Source of the DNA: Pseudodesulfovibrio sp. S3
GTDB taxonomy: Bacteria; Desulfobacterota; Desulfovibrionia; Desulfovibrionales; Desulfovibrionaceae
Direction: 5' to 3'
DNA: 64,000 nt
NCBI RefSeq assembly: GCF_004025585.1
Contig: NZ_QTZO01000002.1
Location: 186,001 to 250,000 of the forward strand
Shown: positions 46,743-55,286 of the stretch, one piece after another
Layout: each line of letters begins with the position of its first letter
Numbering within the stretch: the first letter of the stretch is position 1
Position numbers and translations under genes: made by a program
Notes under the pieces: model-generated
The model's input: only the letters and a program-made list of their open reading frames with translations
What the model was told of the DNA's origin: nothing
Database searches by the model: none

Positions 46743-46777
46743 GCCCGGAACAGAGGGGTAAGCCCCCTGTTCCGGGC
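46743..46777 (-). terminator. Strong intercistronic hairpin after nifK
   Basis: GCCCGGAACAG and CTGTTCCGGGC form a perfect 11-bp stem, extended inside by GGGG/CCCC. No U tract follows on the minus strand. It may stabilise the nifHDK part of the transcript or reduce readthrough into the downstream maturation genes. Confidence 0.6.
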
Positions 46778-46790
46778 GCGGATATGTACG

Positions 46791-48164
46791 CTACAGAACG
46801 AGTTCGAATCCCGTTTCCGGGTCGTCACGGTCTTTGCGGTCCAGCAACAGGTTCAGGATCTTTTCGAGAAGCCTGAGTCCGCCCTTGTAGCCGACTGTCG
46901 GGAAGTACTGATGCCCCTGGCGATCCAGGATGGGGAAGCCCCAGCGCAGCAACGGGATGTCTTCGTCACGGGCAATGTATTTGCCGTAGCTATTGCCGAT
47001 GAGCAGGTCCACGGACTCATTCTTGATCCACTGGTGCATCAGGAACATGTCGCCCTTGGCCTTGACCTTGACCTCGAAGGGCTGGCCTGCACAGATCTCC
47101 TTGATGCGCGCCTCGAACTTCTTGCCCGGAGTGCCGGTGACGACATAGACGGGCTGCATGTCGATGGACACGAGGAACTCGCACATGGAGATGAGCTGAT
47201 CCGGGTCGCCCCATATGGCCACCCGCTTGCCGTAGAAGTACTGGTGCATGTCGGAGATCAGGTCCACCAACTGCCCGCGCTCGTGGGCCACGGTGTCGGG
47301 GACGGTGACGCCGGCCACGGTGCGCAGCACGTCGATGAAGCGATCGGTGGCCGCCAGGCCGAACGGCATGTCCAGCACGGTACAGGGGACCTTGCACTTG
47401 GAGTCCAGCCAGCGGGCCGCATCAGCGGAACACCACTCGCCCAGAGCCAGGGTTCCCATGGCGTCGCCGCACTTCTTGAGCTCGTCGATGGTCACGCCGC
47501 CGTCGGGGAACATCTTGTATTCTCCGGTCAGCGGGGCATCGAGAATGCCCGAGGTGTCCGGGAACAGGGTGATGGCCACGCCGACCATACCGGCCAGGCG
47601 CTTGATCTCGGCCATGTCGCAGGGTTCCACCCAGCCGGGGATGATGTTGACCTTGCCGTTTTTCTTGCCGGACGGTTCCGCCAACTCCGCCATGGCCTTG
47701 ACCATGTTGGAGAAGCCGGTGACATGGGAGCCTACATAGCTCGGAGTGGGCGCACCGATGACGGTCTTGCCTTCGGGAATTTTGCCCTCTTTCTGCGCCC
47801 TGTCTCGAATCTGCTTCAGGTCGTCACCGATGGTCTCGGACAGGCAGGTGGTGTGCACTGCGATCACTTCGGGTTCATAAACCGTGAAGATGTTGTCGAT
47901 GGCCTGCATCAGGTTGGCCTGACCGCCGAACACGGACGCACCTTCGGTGAAGGAACTGGTCGAGGCGGAGACAGGCTCCTTGTAGTGCCGGGTCAGCGCG
48001 GAGCGATGGTAGGCGCAGCACCCCTGGGAACCGTGGCTGTGCGGCAGGCATCCATGGATGCCCAATGCGGCGTACATGGCCCCGATGGGCTGGCAAGTCT
48101 TGGCCGGGTTGATCATGAGCGCCTTGCGCTCCTTGACTTCAGTGGGGGTATGTCTGAGTAACAT
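46791..48164 (-). CDS. nifK: NifK, nitrogenase MoFe protein beta chain
   Basis: A 457-residue NifK. The ATG at 48164 has AAGGA upstream; the frame is open 25 codons further 5' into the repeat at 48182-48304, but that part lacks homology. P-cluster cysteines are visible in PAKTCQPIG, HGSQGCCAY and TTCLSETIGDD. The chain is short, lacking the ~50-residue N-terminal extension of Azotobacter NifK, as in the clostridial-type enzymes. It pairs with NifD. Confidence 0.95.
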   Translation of the reverse strand: MLLRHTPTEVKERKALMINPAKTCQPIGAMYAALGIHGCLPHSHGSQGCCAYHRSALTRHYKEPVSASTSSFTEGASVFGGQANLMQAIDNIFTVYEPEVIAVHTTCLSETIGDDLKQIRDRAQKEGKIPEGKTVIGAPTPSYVGSHVTGFSNMVKAMAELAEPSGKKNGKVNIIPGWVEPCDMAEIKRLAGMVGVAITLFPDTSGILDAPLTGEYKMFPDGGVTIDELKKCGDAMGTLALGEWCSADAARWLDSKCKVPCTVLDMPFGLAATDRFIDVLRTVAGVTVPDTVAHERGQLVDLISDMHQYFYGKRVAIWGDPDQLISMCEFLVSIDMQPVYVVTGTPGKKFEARIKEICAGQPFEVKVKAKGDMFLMHQWIKNESVDLLIGNSYGKYIARDEDIPLLRWGFPILDRQGHQYFPTVGYKGGLRLLEKILNLLLDRKDRDDPETGFELVL

Positions 48165-48181
48165 TATGGATTCCTTTTCTT

Positions 48182-48304
48182 CAATTTGTTCAAAAGCCGC
48201 GCTGGCAAGGCGCAAAACGAGGGCGGGGCCGAAGCGCATCTGGCATGCGTGAGGATTCGCCCTCGGTACAGCAACGCAGCCAGCGTGGAGTTTTCAACAA
48301 ATTG
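48182..48304. repeat. Long imperfect inverted repeat between nifD and nifK
   Basis: The entire nifD-nifK gap is one fold-back: CAATTTGTTCAAAA (48182-48195) pairs with TTTTCAACAAATTG (48291-48304) with one mismatch, and CGCTGGC (48200-48206) pairs with GCCAGCG (48279-48285). The GC-rich middle has further pairing (GAGGGCG with CGCCCTC). It looks like a dispersed intergenic repeat or MITE-like unit rather than a terminator. Confidence 0.6.
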
Positions 48305-48305
48305 C

Positions 48306-49943
48306 CTATTCCCACACGAACGTGGCGGTGAGCTCGGGGTTTTCCTGCCAGGGGGCCTTCATGTAGCTCCACACCTTGCTGTTCACGAGGCGGTCTATTT
48401 CTTGATAGAAATTGACCGCGCCCTTGAACCCGGCATAGGGGCCGCCGGAGTCGTAGCTGTGCAACTGCTTCATGGGCACGCCCAGCTTCTGGATGGAGTA
48501 CTTCTCCTTGATACCGGCGCAGAACACGTCAGGCTTGAGGAGTTCCACCAGCTTTTCGGCCTCGTACTGATTCAGGTCGTCGACGATGATGGTGCCCTTG
48601 TCCATGTCCGGGTTCATGCCGTCGTAGTGCTTGAACTTCAGGCCGGATTCTTCCAGGGCCTGCATCTCGCCGGGCGTCTTGCGCGGGTTGTAGTACTTGT
48701 CATCCGCCACGACCTCGATTTCCTCGATGTTGCGGGAATCGGCATCGACCTTGAGGTTCGGGATGACCTGACGGCCTTCGTAGTCGTCGCGATGGCCGAA
48801 CTCGTATCCGGCGGAGATGGTCTTCATACCCATTTCCGAGAACAGCTCGCCGTAGTGATGGGCGCGGGAGCCGCCGACGAACATCATGGCGGTCTTGCCT
48901 TCGGTGCGCGTGCGAACGTCTGCGGCCACGGCCTCCACCTCGGGCATTTCCTCGGCAATGACGGCCTCGACGCGGTCGATGAGCTTCTTGTCGCCGAAGT
49001 ACTCGGCGATCTTGCGCAGGGATTTGGCCGTGGCGTTTGCGCCGATGAAGTTCACCTTGATCCAAGGGATGCCGTACTTGGTCTCGAGCATGTCGGCCAC
49101 GTAGTTGATGGACCGATGGCACATGACCGTGTTCAGGTCGGCATGCTGGGCGGAGGCGAACTGATCGTATGAGGAGTTGCCTGAGAAGGTGGCGATGTTG
49201 GTGATGCCGCACAGCTTGAAGATGCGGTCGATCTCGAAACCGTCGCCGCCGATGTTGTATTCACCGAGCAGGTTGATCTTGAACTCGCCTTCCTTGGGCT
49301 TCTCGTTCTCGCCGACAAGGTGAGTGAAGACCTGATTGTTGGCGATATGGTGACCGGCGGACTGGGACACGCCTTTGTACCCTTCACAGGAGAAGGCAAA
49401 AACGTTGCAGTCGCCGAACTTGGCCTTCATCTTCTTGGCAACGGCGTGGATGTCGTCGCCTATGAGGCCCACGGGGCAGGTCGCGAATATGGCGATGCCC
49501 TTGGGATGGAAGAGGTCGTAGGCTTCCTGGATGGCTGCCGCCAGCTTCTTTTCTCCGCCGAAGATGATATCCTGATCCTGCATGTCGGTGGAGAAACAGT
49601 ACGGCATATAGTTCTCGCCATCCGGACCCGGATCGGTCTGGTTGCGACGGGTAAGCCAGGAGTAGAATCCGCAGCCGATGGGGCCGTGGGTGATGTTCAC
49701 CAGATCGCGGGTGGGGCCGAGAATAACGCCCTTGCAGCCTGCATAGGTGCAGCCGCGCATGGTGATGATGCCGGGGATGGTGCGCACGTTCGCCACTATC
49801 TCTGACGGCGTCTCATTCTCCTGAGCTTCATTGATCATTATCTGCTTGGCGCGCTTTCTTGCCACCTTGGGCGGATACTTCTTGAGAAGTTCGTCCTTGA
49901 TTTCGGTGGGTGTGAACTGCACCAGCTTTTTGGTCTTTGCCAT
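48306..49943 (-). CDS. nifD: NifD, nitrogenase MoFe protein alpha chain
   Basis: A 545-residue NifD. P-cluster ligands are C65 (RGCTYAG), C91 (HGPIGCGFYSW) and C156 (FATCPVGLIGDD). FeMo-cofactor ligands are the Cys in TVMCHRSINY and the His in QLHSYDSGGPYAGF, so it is a molybdenum enzyme of the Nif type rather than Anf or Vnf. The chain is longer than Azotobacter NifD because of an insertion of about 50 residues around 385-440, the clostridial/methanogen pattern that matches the short NifK. It follows nifI2 by 20 bp. Confidence 0.96.
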   Translation of the reverse strand: MAKTKKLVQFTPTEIKDELLKKYPPKVARKRAKQIMINEAQENETPSEIVANVRTIPGIITMRGCTYAGCKGVILGPTRDLVNITHGPIGCGFYSWLTRRNQTDPGPDGENYMPYCFSTDMQDQDIIFGGEKKLAAAIQEAYDLFHPKGIAIFATCPVGLIGDDIHAVAKKMKAKFGDCNVFAFSCEGYKGVSQSAGHHIANNQVFTHLVGENEKPKEGEFKINLLGEYNIGGDGFEIDRIFKLCGITNIATFSGNSSYDQFASAQHADLNTVMCHRSINYVADMLETKYGIPWIKVNFIGANATAKSLRKIAEYFGDKKLIDRVEAVIAEEMPEVEAVAADVRTRTEGKTAMMFVGGSRAHHYGELFSEMGMKTISAGYEFGHRDDYEGRQVIPNLKVDADSRNIEEIEVVADDKYYNPRKTPGEMQALEESGLKFKHYDGMNPDMDKGTIIVDDLNQYEAEKLVELLKPDVFCAGIKEKYSIQKLGVPMKQLHSYDSGGPYAGFKGAVNFYQEIDRLVNSKVWSYMKAPWQENPELTATFVWE

Positions 49944-49963
49944 CTCGAATTCTCCTAACTATG

Positions 49964-50338
49964 CTAAACGATGGACTTTGCGCCCTTTTCACCGGTGCGT
50001 ACGCGGACCGCATCACCCATGGGCAGTACAAAGATCTTGCCGTCTCCGGGCTTGCCGGTCTGATTGACCTTGGTGATGGCCTCCACCACGTCGCCAACCA
50101 TGTCGTCCGGGACCACTACCGTTACCATGCGCTTTGGATAGAGCTTGCCTTTCTCGCCCAGGACGGCGGCGGCTTCTTCGTAGCCGCCCTCGGCGCCCTC
50201 AAGGACGTTGGCGTTGACGAACCCCTTGCCCCGGCCCTGTGCCTCGTGAGCGAAGAAGGCGTCTATGCCGGCTTCGGTCAGGGCGGACTTGGTACGATTC
50301 ATCATGTTCATGCGCACAACTGCGATGACTTCCTTCAT
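49964..50338 (-). CDS. nifI2: NifI2, PII-like nitrogenase regulator
   Basis: A 124-residue PII-family protein read from MKEVIAVVRMNMM. The start codon at 50338 overlaps the nifI1 stop by one base (TAATG), with GGAGG upstream. The T-loop region (AHEAQGRGKGFVN) and the C-terminal GDGKIFVLPMGDAVRVRTGE show the NifI2 version of the fold. With NifI1 it forms the complex that binds NifDK and blocks NifH docking when ammonium is present, under 2-oxoglutarate and ATP control. The nifI pair between nifH and nifD is a hallmark of anaerobic nif operons. Confidence 0.92.
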   Translation of the reverse strand: MKEVIAVVRMNMMNRTKSALTEAGIDAFFAHEAQGRGKGFVNANVLEGAEGGYEEAAAVLGEKGKLYPKRMVTVVVPDDMVGDVVEAITKVNQTGKPGDGKIFVLPMGDAVRVRTGEKGAKSIV

Positions 50339-50691
50339 TACGCGGCCTCCTCGGAAGCGGCGGCGGTGTCGCACACGCCGGAACTGATGGTGTAGACGTC
50401 TTCCACTTCGGTGACGAAGATCTTGCCGTCGCCGAATGCGCCCTTCACGCCGGAGCGGGCCGCATCCATGATGGTGGAGATGACGAATTCCTTGTCCTCC
50501 GCCTTGACCACGCTCATGAGCATGGTCTTGGGGATTTCGTCATAGGTGACTTCGCCGATCTTGATGCCGCGCTGCTTGCCGCGACCGGCAACGGAATATT
50601 TTGTGACAGCCGGAAAGCCGTTATCCATCAGGGTGGCCAGGACATGATCCGCTTTCTCGGGCCGCACAATTGCTCGTACCATAATCATCAT
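50338..50691 (-). CDS. nifI1: NifI1, PII-like nitrogenase regulator
   Basis: A 117-residue PII-family protein (MMIMVRAIVRPEKAD) with the NifI1-type T-loop YSVAGRGKQRGIKIG and the C-terminal GDGKIFVTEVEDVYTISSG. It follows nifH by 55 bp and overlaps nifI2 by one base. The exact start among three nearby Met codons (50691, 50688, 50682) is uncertain; AGGAG precedes the first. It acts with NifI2 in post-translational switch-off of nitrogenase. Confidence 0.92.
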   Translation of the reverse strand: MMIMVRAIVRPEKADHVLATLMDNGFPAVTKYSVAGRGKQRGIKIGEVTYDEIPKTMLMSVVKAEDKEFVISTIMDAARSGVKGAFGDGKIFVTEVEDVYTISSGVCDTAAASEEAA

Positions 50692-50746
50692 TTTGACTCT
50701 CTCCTATCTTACTGTTATTTAAGTACTTTGATTAATAAAGTGCTGT

Positions 50747-51613
<867 letters not shown>

Positions 51614-51618
51614 CTAAG

Positions 51619-51633
51619 GCAAAGGATGTGCCA
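51619..51633 (-). promoter_or_regulatory. Sigma-54 promoter of nifH
   Basis: On the minus strand TGGCAC-ATCCT-TTGC, a perfect -24/-12 element with GG-N10-GC spacing, 45 bp before the nifH start codon. Confidence 0.92.
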
Positions 51634-51712
51634 AAGCCGCTTGAGTCGGCTAACACACTATTTTAACAAGCAATTTATAAAAAATGATCGAAAAACAAAC
51701 GCCTACGAAAAG

Positions 51713-51757
51713 TGTAGGAAACCACAGTGATTATCGACAGAAGTGTAGGAATCTACA
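51713..51757. promoter_or_regulatory. Paired TGT-N8-ACA dyads, candidate NifA upstream sites
   Basis: TGTAGGAAACCACA (51713-51726) and TGTAGGAATCTACA (51744-51757, perfect TGTAG/CTACA arms) are 31 bp apart; a partial third copy, CGTAGGTAATTTCA, starts at 51762. They lie midway between the nifH and nifV sigma-54 promoters, about 80 bp from each, where NifA sites are expected. The classical NifA site is TGT-N10-ACA, so the spacing is atypical. The rest of 51575-51897 is AT-rich with no other gene seen. Confidence 0.6.
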
Positions 51758-51835
51758 AAAACGTAGGTAATTTCAGCCCTTTTTCGTCAATAAATTTTTA
51801 CAATAATATTAACAATTTAGACAGAGCAACCACTT

Positions 51836-51850
51836 TGGCACCCTTCATGC
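51836..51850 (+). promoter_or_regulatory. Sigma-54 promoter of nifV operon
   Basis: TGGCAC-CCTTC-ATGC has GG-N10-GC spacing and one deviation from the consensus TTGC. It lies 47 bp before the nifV start codon and faces away from the nifH promoter. Confidence 0.8.
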
Positions 51851-51897
51851 TCAAGAGAGAGTCAGTTCATGCCAACAATACAGGAGGAGACAGTGCC

Positions 51898-52992
51898 ATG
51901 TTGATCGACACCACACTCAGAGAAGGGGCGCAGCTTTTCGGGGCGTACTTCTCCATGGAGACCAGAGAGAAGATCGTCATCGGGCTTCTCGATGCCGGAG
52001 TGGAGGAAATCGAACTGGGCTGGGTCGGACAGGAAGATCTTGAAGAATTGATAGGTAGAGTGCGACCCAGTTGCGGCGCCACGGCACTGTCCGTCTGGTG
52101 TCCATGCCGCGAAGCGGACATCCGCACCGCATCCAGACTCGACATCGACCGGGTCAACATCGGCGTCCCGATTTCGGACCAACATATCGAACACCGCCTT
52201 GGAACCGACCGCGAGGGGCTGCTTGAACGCCTGGCCCGTACCGTTTTCGCCGCCGGGCTCCTTGGCATGGAGTATGTCTCTGTCGGCCTTGAAGACCTTT
52301 CCAGGGCCGACACGGACTTCGCTCTCAGGGCGGCCAGGCTGGCGCAGGACGCAGGAGCGTCCCGCGTCCGCCTGTCCGACTCCTTGGGCGTACTCACCCC
52401 ATTACGGATGGCCGCCCTGGTCAACACATTCGCCAAAAATCTATCCATGGACCTGGCCGTGCATTGCCACGACGACTTCGGCATGGCCACGGGCAACGCC
52501 GTCACCGCCCTGGCCTGCGGCGCGCAGTATGCTGACGCCAGCCTGCTCGGCATCGGAGAACGTTCCGGCATCGCGGCCACCGAGGAATTGGCCGCCCACC
52601 TGACGCTCAAGGAGAAAAGCCATGCGTACACGATTGAAGGCCTTCGGGAACTCTGCCATTTCGTATCTCAAGCTGCCGGGATACCGATTCCCCGCACCAA
52701 GTCCATTGCGGGCGAGGACATTTTCGCTTGCGAATCCGGCCTCCACGCCCACGCCCTCAGCAAATTTCCCGAACTCTTCGAGCCTTACGCCCCGGAGACC
52801 GTCGGCGCCGACAGGAAGGTCGCGGTCGGCGGAAAGAGTGGACGCGCCGCCATTAAACATGCCCTTGCGGACCAGGGCCGCGATCTCCCGGAACACTGCA
52901 TCACGGCCCTTGTCGCCCAGGTAAGGAAACTCGCCTGGAAGCTGGAACGCCCCCTGACCGACCCCGAATTGTCGCAACTCATCAAAAACTAG
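51898..52992 (+). CDS. nifV: NifV, homocitrate synthase family protein
   Basis: A 364-residue member of the homocitrate/isopropylmalate synthase (DRE-TIM) family. The ATG at 51898 has GGAGGAG upstream; the open frame before it covers the promoter and is not coding. The metal site HCHDDFG and the segment DSLGVLTP are present. Two family motifs differ from the textbook form: DTTLREGAQ for DTTLRDGEQ, and GERSGIAATEE for GERAGNAxLEE. The C-terminal part (CESGLHAHALSKFPELFEPYAPE) is typical. Homocitrate is the organic ligand of FeMo-cofactor, and the sigma-54 promoter and divergence from nifH support NifV over a leucine or lysine pathway enzyme. Confidence 0.85.
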   Translation: MLIDTTLREGAQLFGAYFSMETREKIVIGLLDAGVEEIELGWVGQEDLEELIGRVRPSCGATALSVWCPCREADIRTASRLDIDRVNIGVPISDQHIEHRLGTDREGLLERLARTVFAAGLLGMEYVSVGLEDLSRADTDFALRAARLAQDAGASRVRLSDSLGVLTPLRMAALVNTFAKNLSMDLAVHCHDDFGMATGNAVTALACGAQYADASLLGIGERSGIAATEELAAHLTLKEKSHAYTIEGLRELCHFVSQAAGIPIPRTKSIAGEDIFACESGLHAHALSKFPELFEPYAPETVGADRKVAVGGKSGRAAIKHALADQGRDLPEHCITALVAQVRKLAWKLERPLTDPELSQLIKN

Positions 52993-53000
52993 GAGGTCAC

Positions 53001-53282
53001 ATGCTCAAGAAAGCCTTTTACCTATGCCTGTGGCTCGGCGTCATGTCCGGCACGGCCCACGCGCAAGGCCTGCAAACGGATGTCATCGCCACCTTCGGAC
53101 ACTCCGGAATGGGATACGGTCAGGCGGGACTGCTCTCACTGACATTACTGATCGTCGGCTACATGACCATGCTCCTCCTGGAGCAAAGGGACTTGACCGA
53201 ACGCCCTTGTCCCGTTCCGCAAGGGAGACGCGCCCCGGTTCCCTGCACCTGTCACACACAACGCGCCGTTCAAGACGCATAG
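53001..53282 (+). CDS. Small exported membrane protein in the nifV operon
   Basis: A 93-residue protein with AGGAGGT before the ATG, 8 bp after nifV. A signal peptide (1-22, ending TAHA) is followed by a short extracytoplasmic stretch, one TM helix (about 42-60, LLSLTLLIVGYMTMLLL) and a basic, Cys-containing cytoplasmic tail (CTCHTQ). I do not recognise the family. The CxC-His tail could bind a metal. Its location suggests sigma-54-driven co-expression with nitrogen fixation. Confidence 0.65.
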   Translation: MLKKAFYLCLWLGVMSGTAHAQGLQTDVIATFGHSGMGYGQAGLLSLTLLIVGYMTMLLLEQRDLTERPCPVPQGRRAPVPCTCHTQRAVQDA

Positions 53283-53293
53283 GGAGACTTTTC

Positions 53294-54148
53294 ATGCAGA
53301 TCATATCCACCCAGTACGGCGACCTGATCCCGCAACACACGGACGACGACCTCAGAAAACGCGAGATACTGCCCATGGAATACCATCCTTCGGGCAGCAT
53401 TAAATCCGTGCCGCTGGAAAGACAGACCACCATTGTGACCCAGGCCGGGGAACTGCCCGCCGAGTTGATATCCTTCCATGAAAACGGCGTCATCAACCGC
53501 ATCTTTCCCCTCAACGGCAAACTGTCCGGCTACTGGAGTCAGGAGGACGAGGCCGGACTGGCAGAGCCGATCACCCTTATCTCCCCCATCGGCGTGCTCA
53601 CGGCCAAATTCCTGAGCGTGAGTTTTTACGAGAACCAAAGCATCCGCAGTGTCACCCTCTGGCCGGGCGAAACCCTGTCCGTGCCCACTCCGGTCGGCGT
53701 CATTGAAACGCGCATCGGCATCAGCTTCACCAGGGACGGAAAAGTCCGGTCCCTGGAACCGGCAAAACCCACCCTGGTCAAGACCCTGGCCGGGGAAATG
53801 GCCGCTTTCGACCCGGACGTCGTGGGCGTCAACGGGGACGCCAATTCCCTGGCGTTCGACGAGTCCGGCGAGGTATGTCAGGTGATCACGACCCTGACCA
53901 AACTGAAAGTGATCACCCCGGACGGCCATACCCAAGGCTTCACCCCGGAGTATCGCGACAGCCTTTGCGGCGACACGGACAAGGAAGTGGTCCCCATGAA
54001 AGTGCGTTTCAACGAAAGAGAGGTCACCGTGCAGATCACCCCGGACGCAGGGGCATTGCACCTGCCTCGGGCCGGGCACGTCTTTCTTGCCGAGCCATAC
54101 CTGCCACAACTGACCCACCCCTTCGGCACGCTGCGTTGCTCGATCTAG
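53294..54148 (+). CDS. Beta-repeat protein of unknown function in the nifV operon
   Basis: A 284-residue protein starting MQIISTQYGDLIPQ, 11 bp after the small membrane protein. The frame is open upstream but that part shadows the previous gene. It consists of about five units of 40-50 residues, each opening with a T-P/A-x-G-x-L strand (for example TQAGELPAELISF, SPIGVLTAKFLSV, TPVGVIETRIGIS, TLAGEMAAFDPD, TPDGHTQGF) and closing with a G-x-(I/V)-x-S-(L/V) strand. This is reminiscent of MORN-like or beta-solenoid repeats. No catalytic residues are visible. No function can be assigned, though co-transcription with nifV implies expression under nitrogen-fixing conditions. Confidence 0.65.
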   Translation: MQIISTQYGDLIPQHTDDDLRKREILPMEYHPSGSIKSVPLERQTTIVTQAGELPAELISFHENGVINRIFPLNGKLSGYWSQEDEAGLAEPITLISPIGVLTAKFLSVSFYENQSIRSVTLWPGETLSVPTPVGVIETRIGISFTRDGKVRSLEPAKPTLVKTLAGEMAAFDPDVVGVNGDANSLAFDESGEVCQVITTLTKLKVITPDGHTQGFTPEYRDSLCGDTDKEVVPMKVRFNEREVTVQITPDAGALHLPRAGHVFLAEPYLPQLTHPFGTLRCSI

Positions 54149-54215
54149 GATCACTGAAAAAAAAGCTGGAGGCGTGTCCGCTGCGCAGACATGTGGAGGC
54201 GCATCAGGAAAGAGA

Positions 54216-55286
54216 CTAAGCCAGTCCCTGTTCCATCATGTACCGGAAGATGGTTTCCATGAATTTCCCGGAGACAACATCCGGCAAAGCGAAGTGCGGC
54301 ATATCCACGCTTGCCATGGAGCCTGTATAGGCCAGCCAGATTTCCGAGGATATCTTGTTCAGGGCGGGCGTAATCAACTCGCCCCACAATCCGCCGTCCC
54401 CGCTCTGATCGAGGCCAAAGGCCCGGCACTGGAGCGGACGCTGCTCGAAAAGCAGGCAGTTGCCGTCGTCAAGCAACGGACAAACCGTTCCGACTTCCGA
54501 CAGACAGTATTCCCCTTCCCGGCCCTGGCCGACATCCTTGTTCGCCTGACGCTCGGCCTGAGCAGTGGCCACGGCCCGTTCGATGACCTTGAGGCGCTCT
54601 TCACCGGACAGCTTCTGATTGATGCGGTTTGAAATATACACGGCCTCGGCCAGAGTCAGCCTGACTGGCGTGGTGCAGCACTGGGCGTGGTCCAGACCGC
54701 AGGCCAGCCCGTCCACGGCCTGGCCGCTCTCCTCCACACGCTGGACGAGTTCGATGTAGTCATTGAAGAACGGCGACAGGTCGACCAGCCGCTTGAACTC
54801 CAAAGAGGGTTCACGCACGGTCAACTGGCCCGACTGCTTGCCGTACTTTCGGACGGTGCGCCACTGTACGAAATTGGCGGGTTTGCTCTTGAGCTTCTTG
54901 AGCGCCCTGCCAGCCAGCTTGTGCCCCAACCCCCGCCTGAGCAGATAGGCGTTGAGCACGGTACCGGTCCGCCCGATACCGTGACGACAGTGAATGAGCA
55001 CCTTCTTGCCGAGATAAATGGCCTCGTCCAACCACGCAAGGGTCTTTTCCAGTTCGATGAGACCAGGGGCCTCCTCGTCTTCCAGGGGGAGGTAATGGAC
55101 TTCGAATCCAGCGTCCTTTTCGATGTCGTGCAGGTCGCAAAACTCGCCGCACAAATTGAGGATGGCGTCCACGCCCTGCGCCCGAATGGCATTGAGCTGT
55201 GGGTGACTCATGGGAGCATGTCCAACGCCGAGCTGGTCCGTGACCCAGATCACCTTATAGGCCAGCTCCTTCTCCGAATCACTCAT
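54216..55286 (-). CDS. Dual-specificity phosphatase fused to YkgJ-type cysteine-cluster domain
   Basis: A 356-residue protein. The ATG at 55286 has GGAG upstream and overlaps the preceding gene by 8 bases. The N-terminal half is a dual-specificity/tyrosine phosphatase with the P-loop HCRHGIGRTG (C100, R106). The C-terminal half (about 190-330) has a YkgJ-like cysteine set (CGLDHAQCCTTP, CPLLDDGNC, and PLQCRAFG), which may bind iron-sulfur or zinc. The fusion is unusual. It is the last gene of an operon with a phosphohistidine-type phosphotransferase and a two-component system, so it may remove the phosphate that the preceding enzyme adds. The substrate is unknown. Confidence 0.8.
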   Translation of the reverse strand: MSDSEKELAYKVIWVTDQLGVGHAPMSHPQLNAIRAQGVDAILNLCGEFCDLHDIEKDAGFEVHYLPLEDEEAPGLIELEKTLAWLDEAIYLGKKVLIHCRHGIGRTGTVLNAYLLRRGLGHKLAGRALKKLKSKPANFVQWRTVRKYGKQSGQLTVREPSLEFKRLVDLSPFFNDYIELVQRVEESGQAVDGLACGLDHAQCCTTPVRLTLAEAVYISNRINQKLSGEERLKVIERAVATAQAERQANKDVGQGREGEYCLSEVGTVCPLLDDGNCLLFEQRPLQCRAFGLDQSGDGGLWGELITPALNKISSEIWLAYTGSMASVDMPHFALPDVVSGKFMETIFRYMMEQGLA

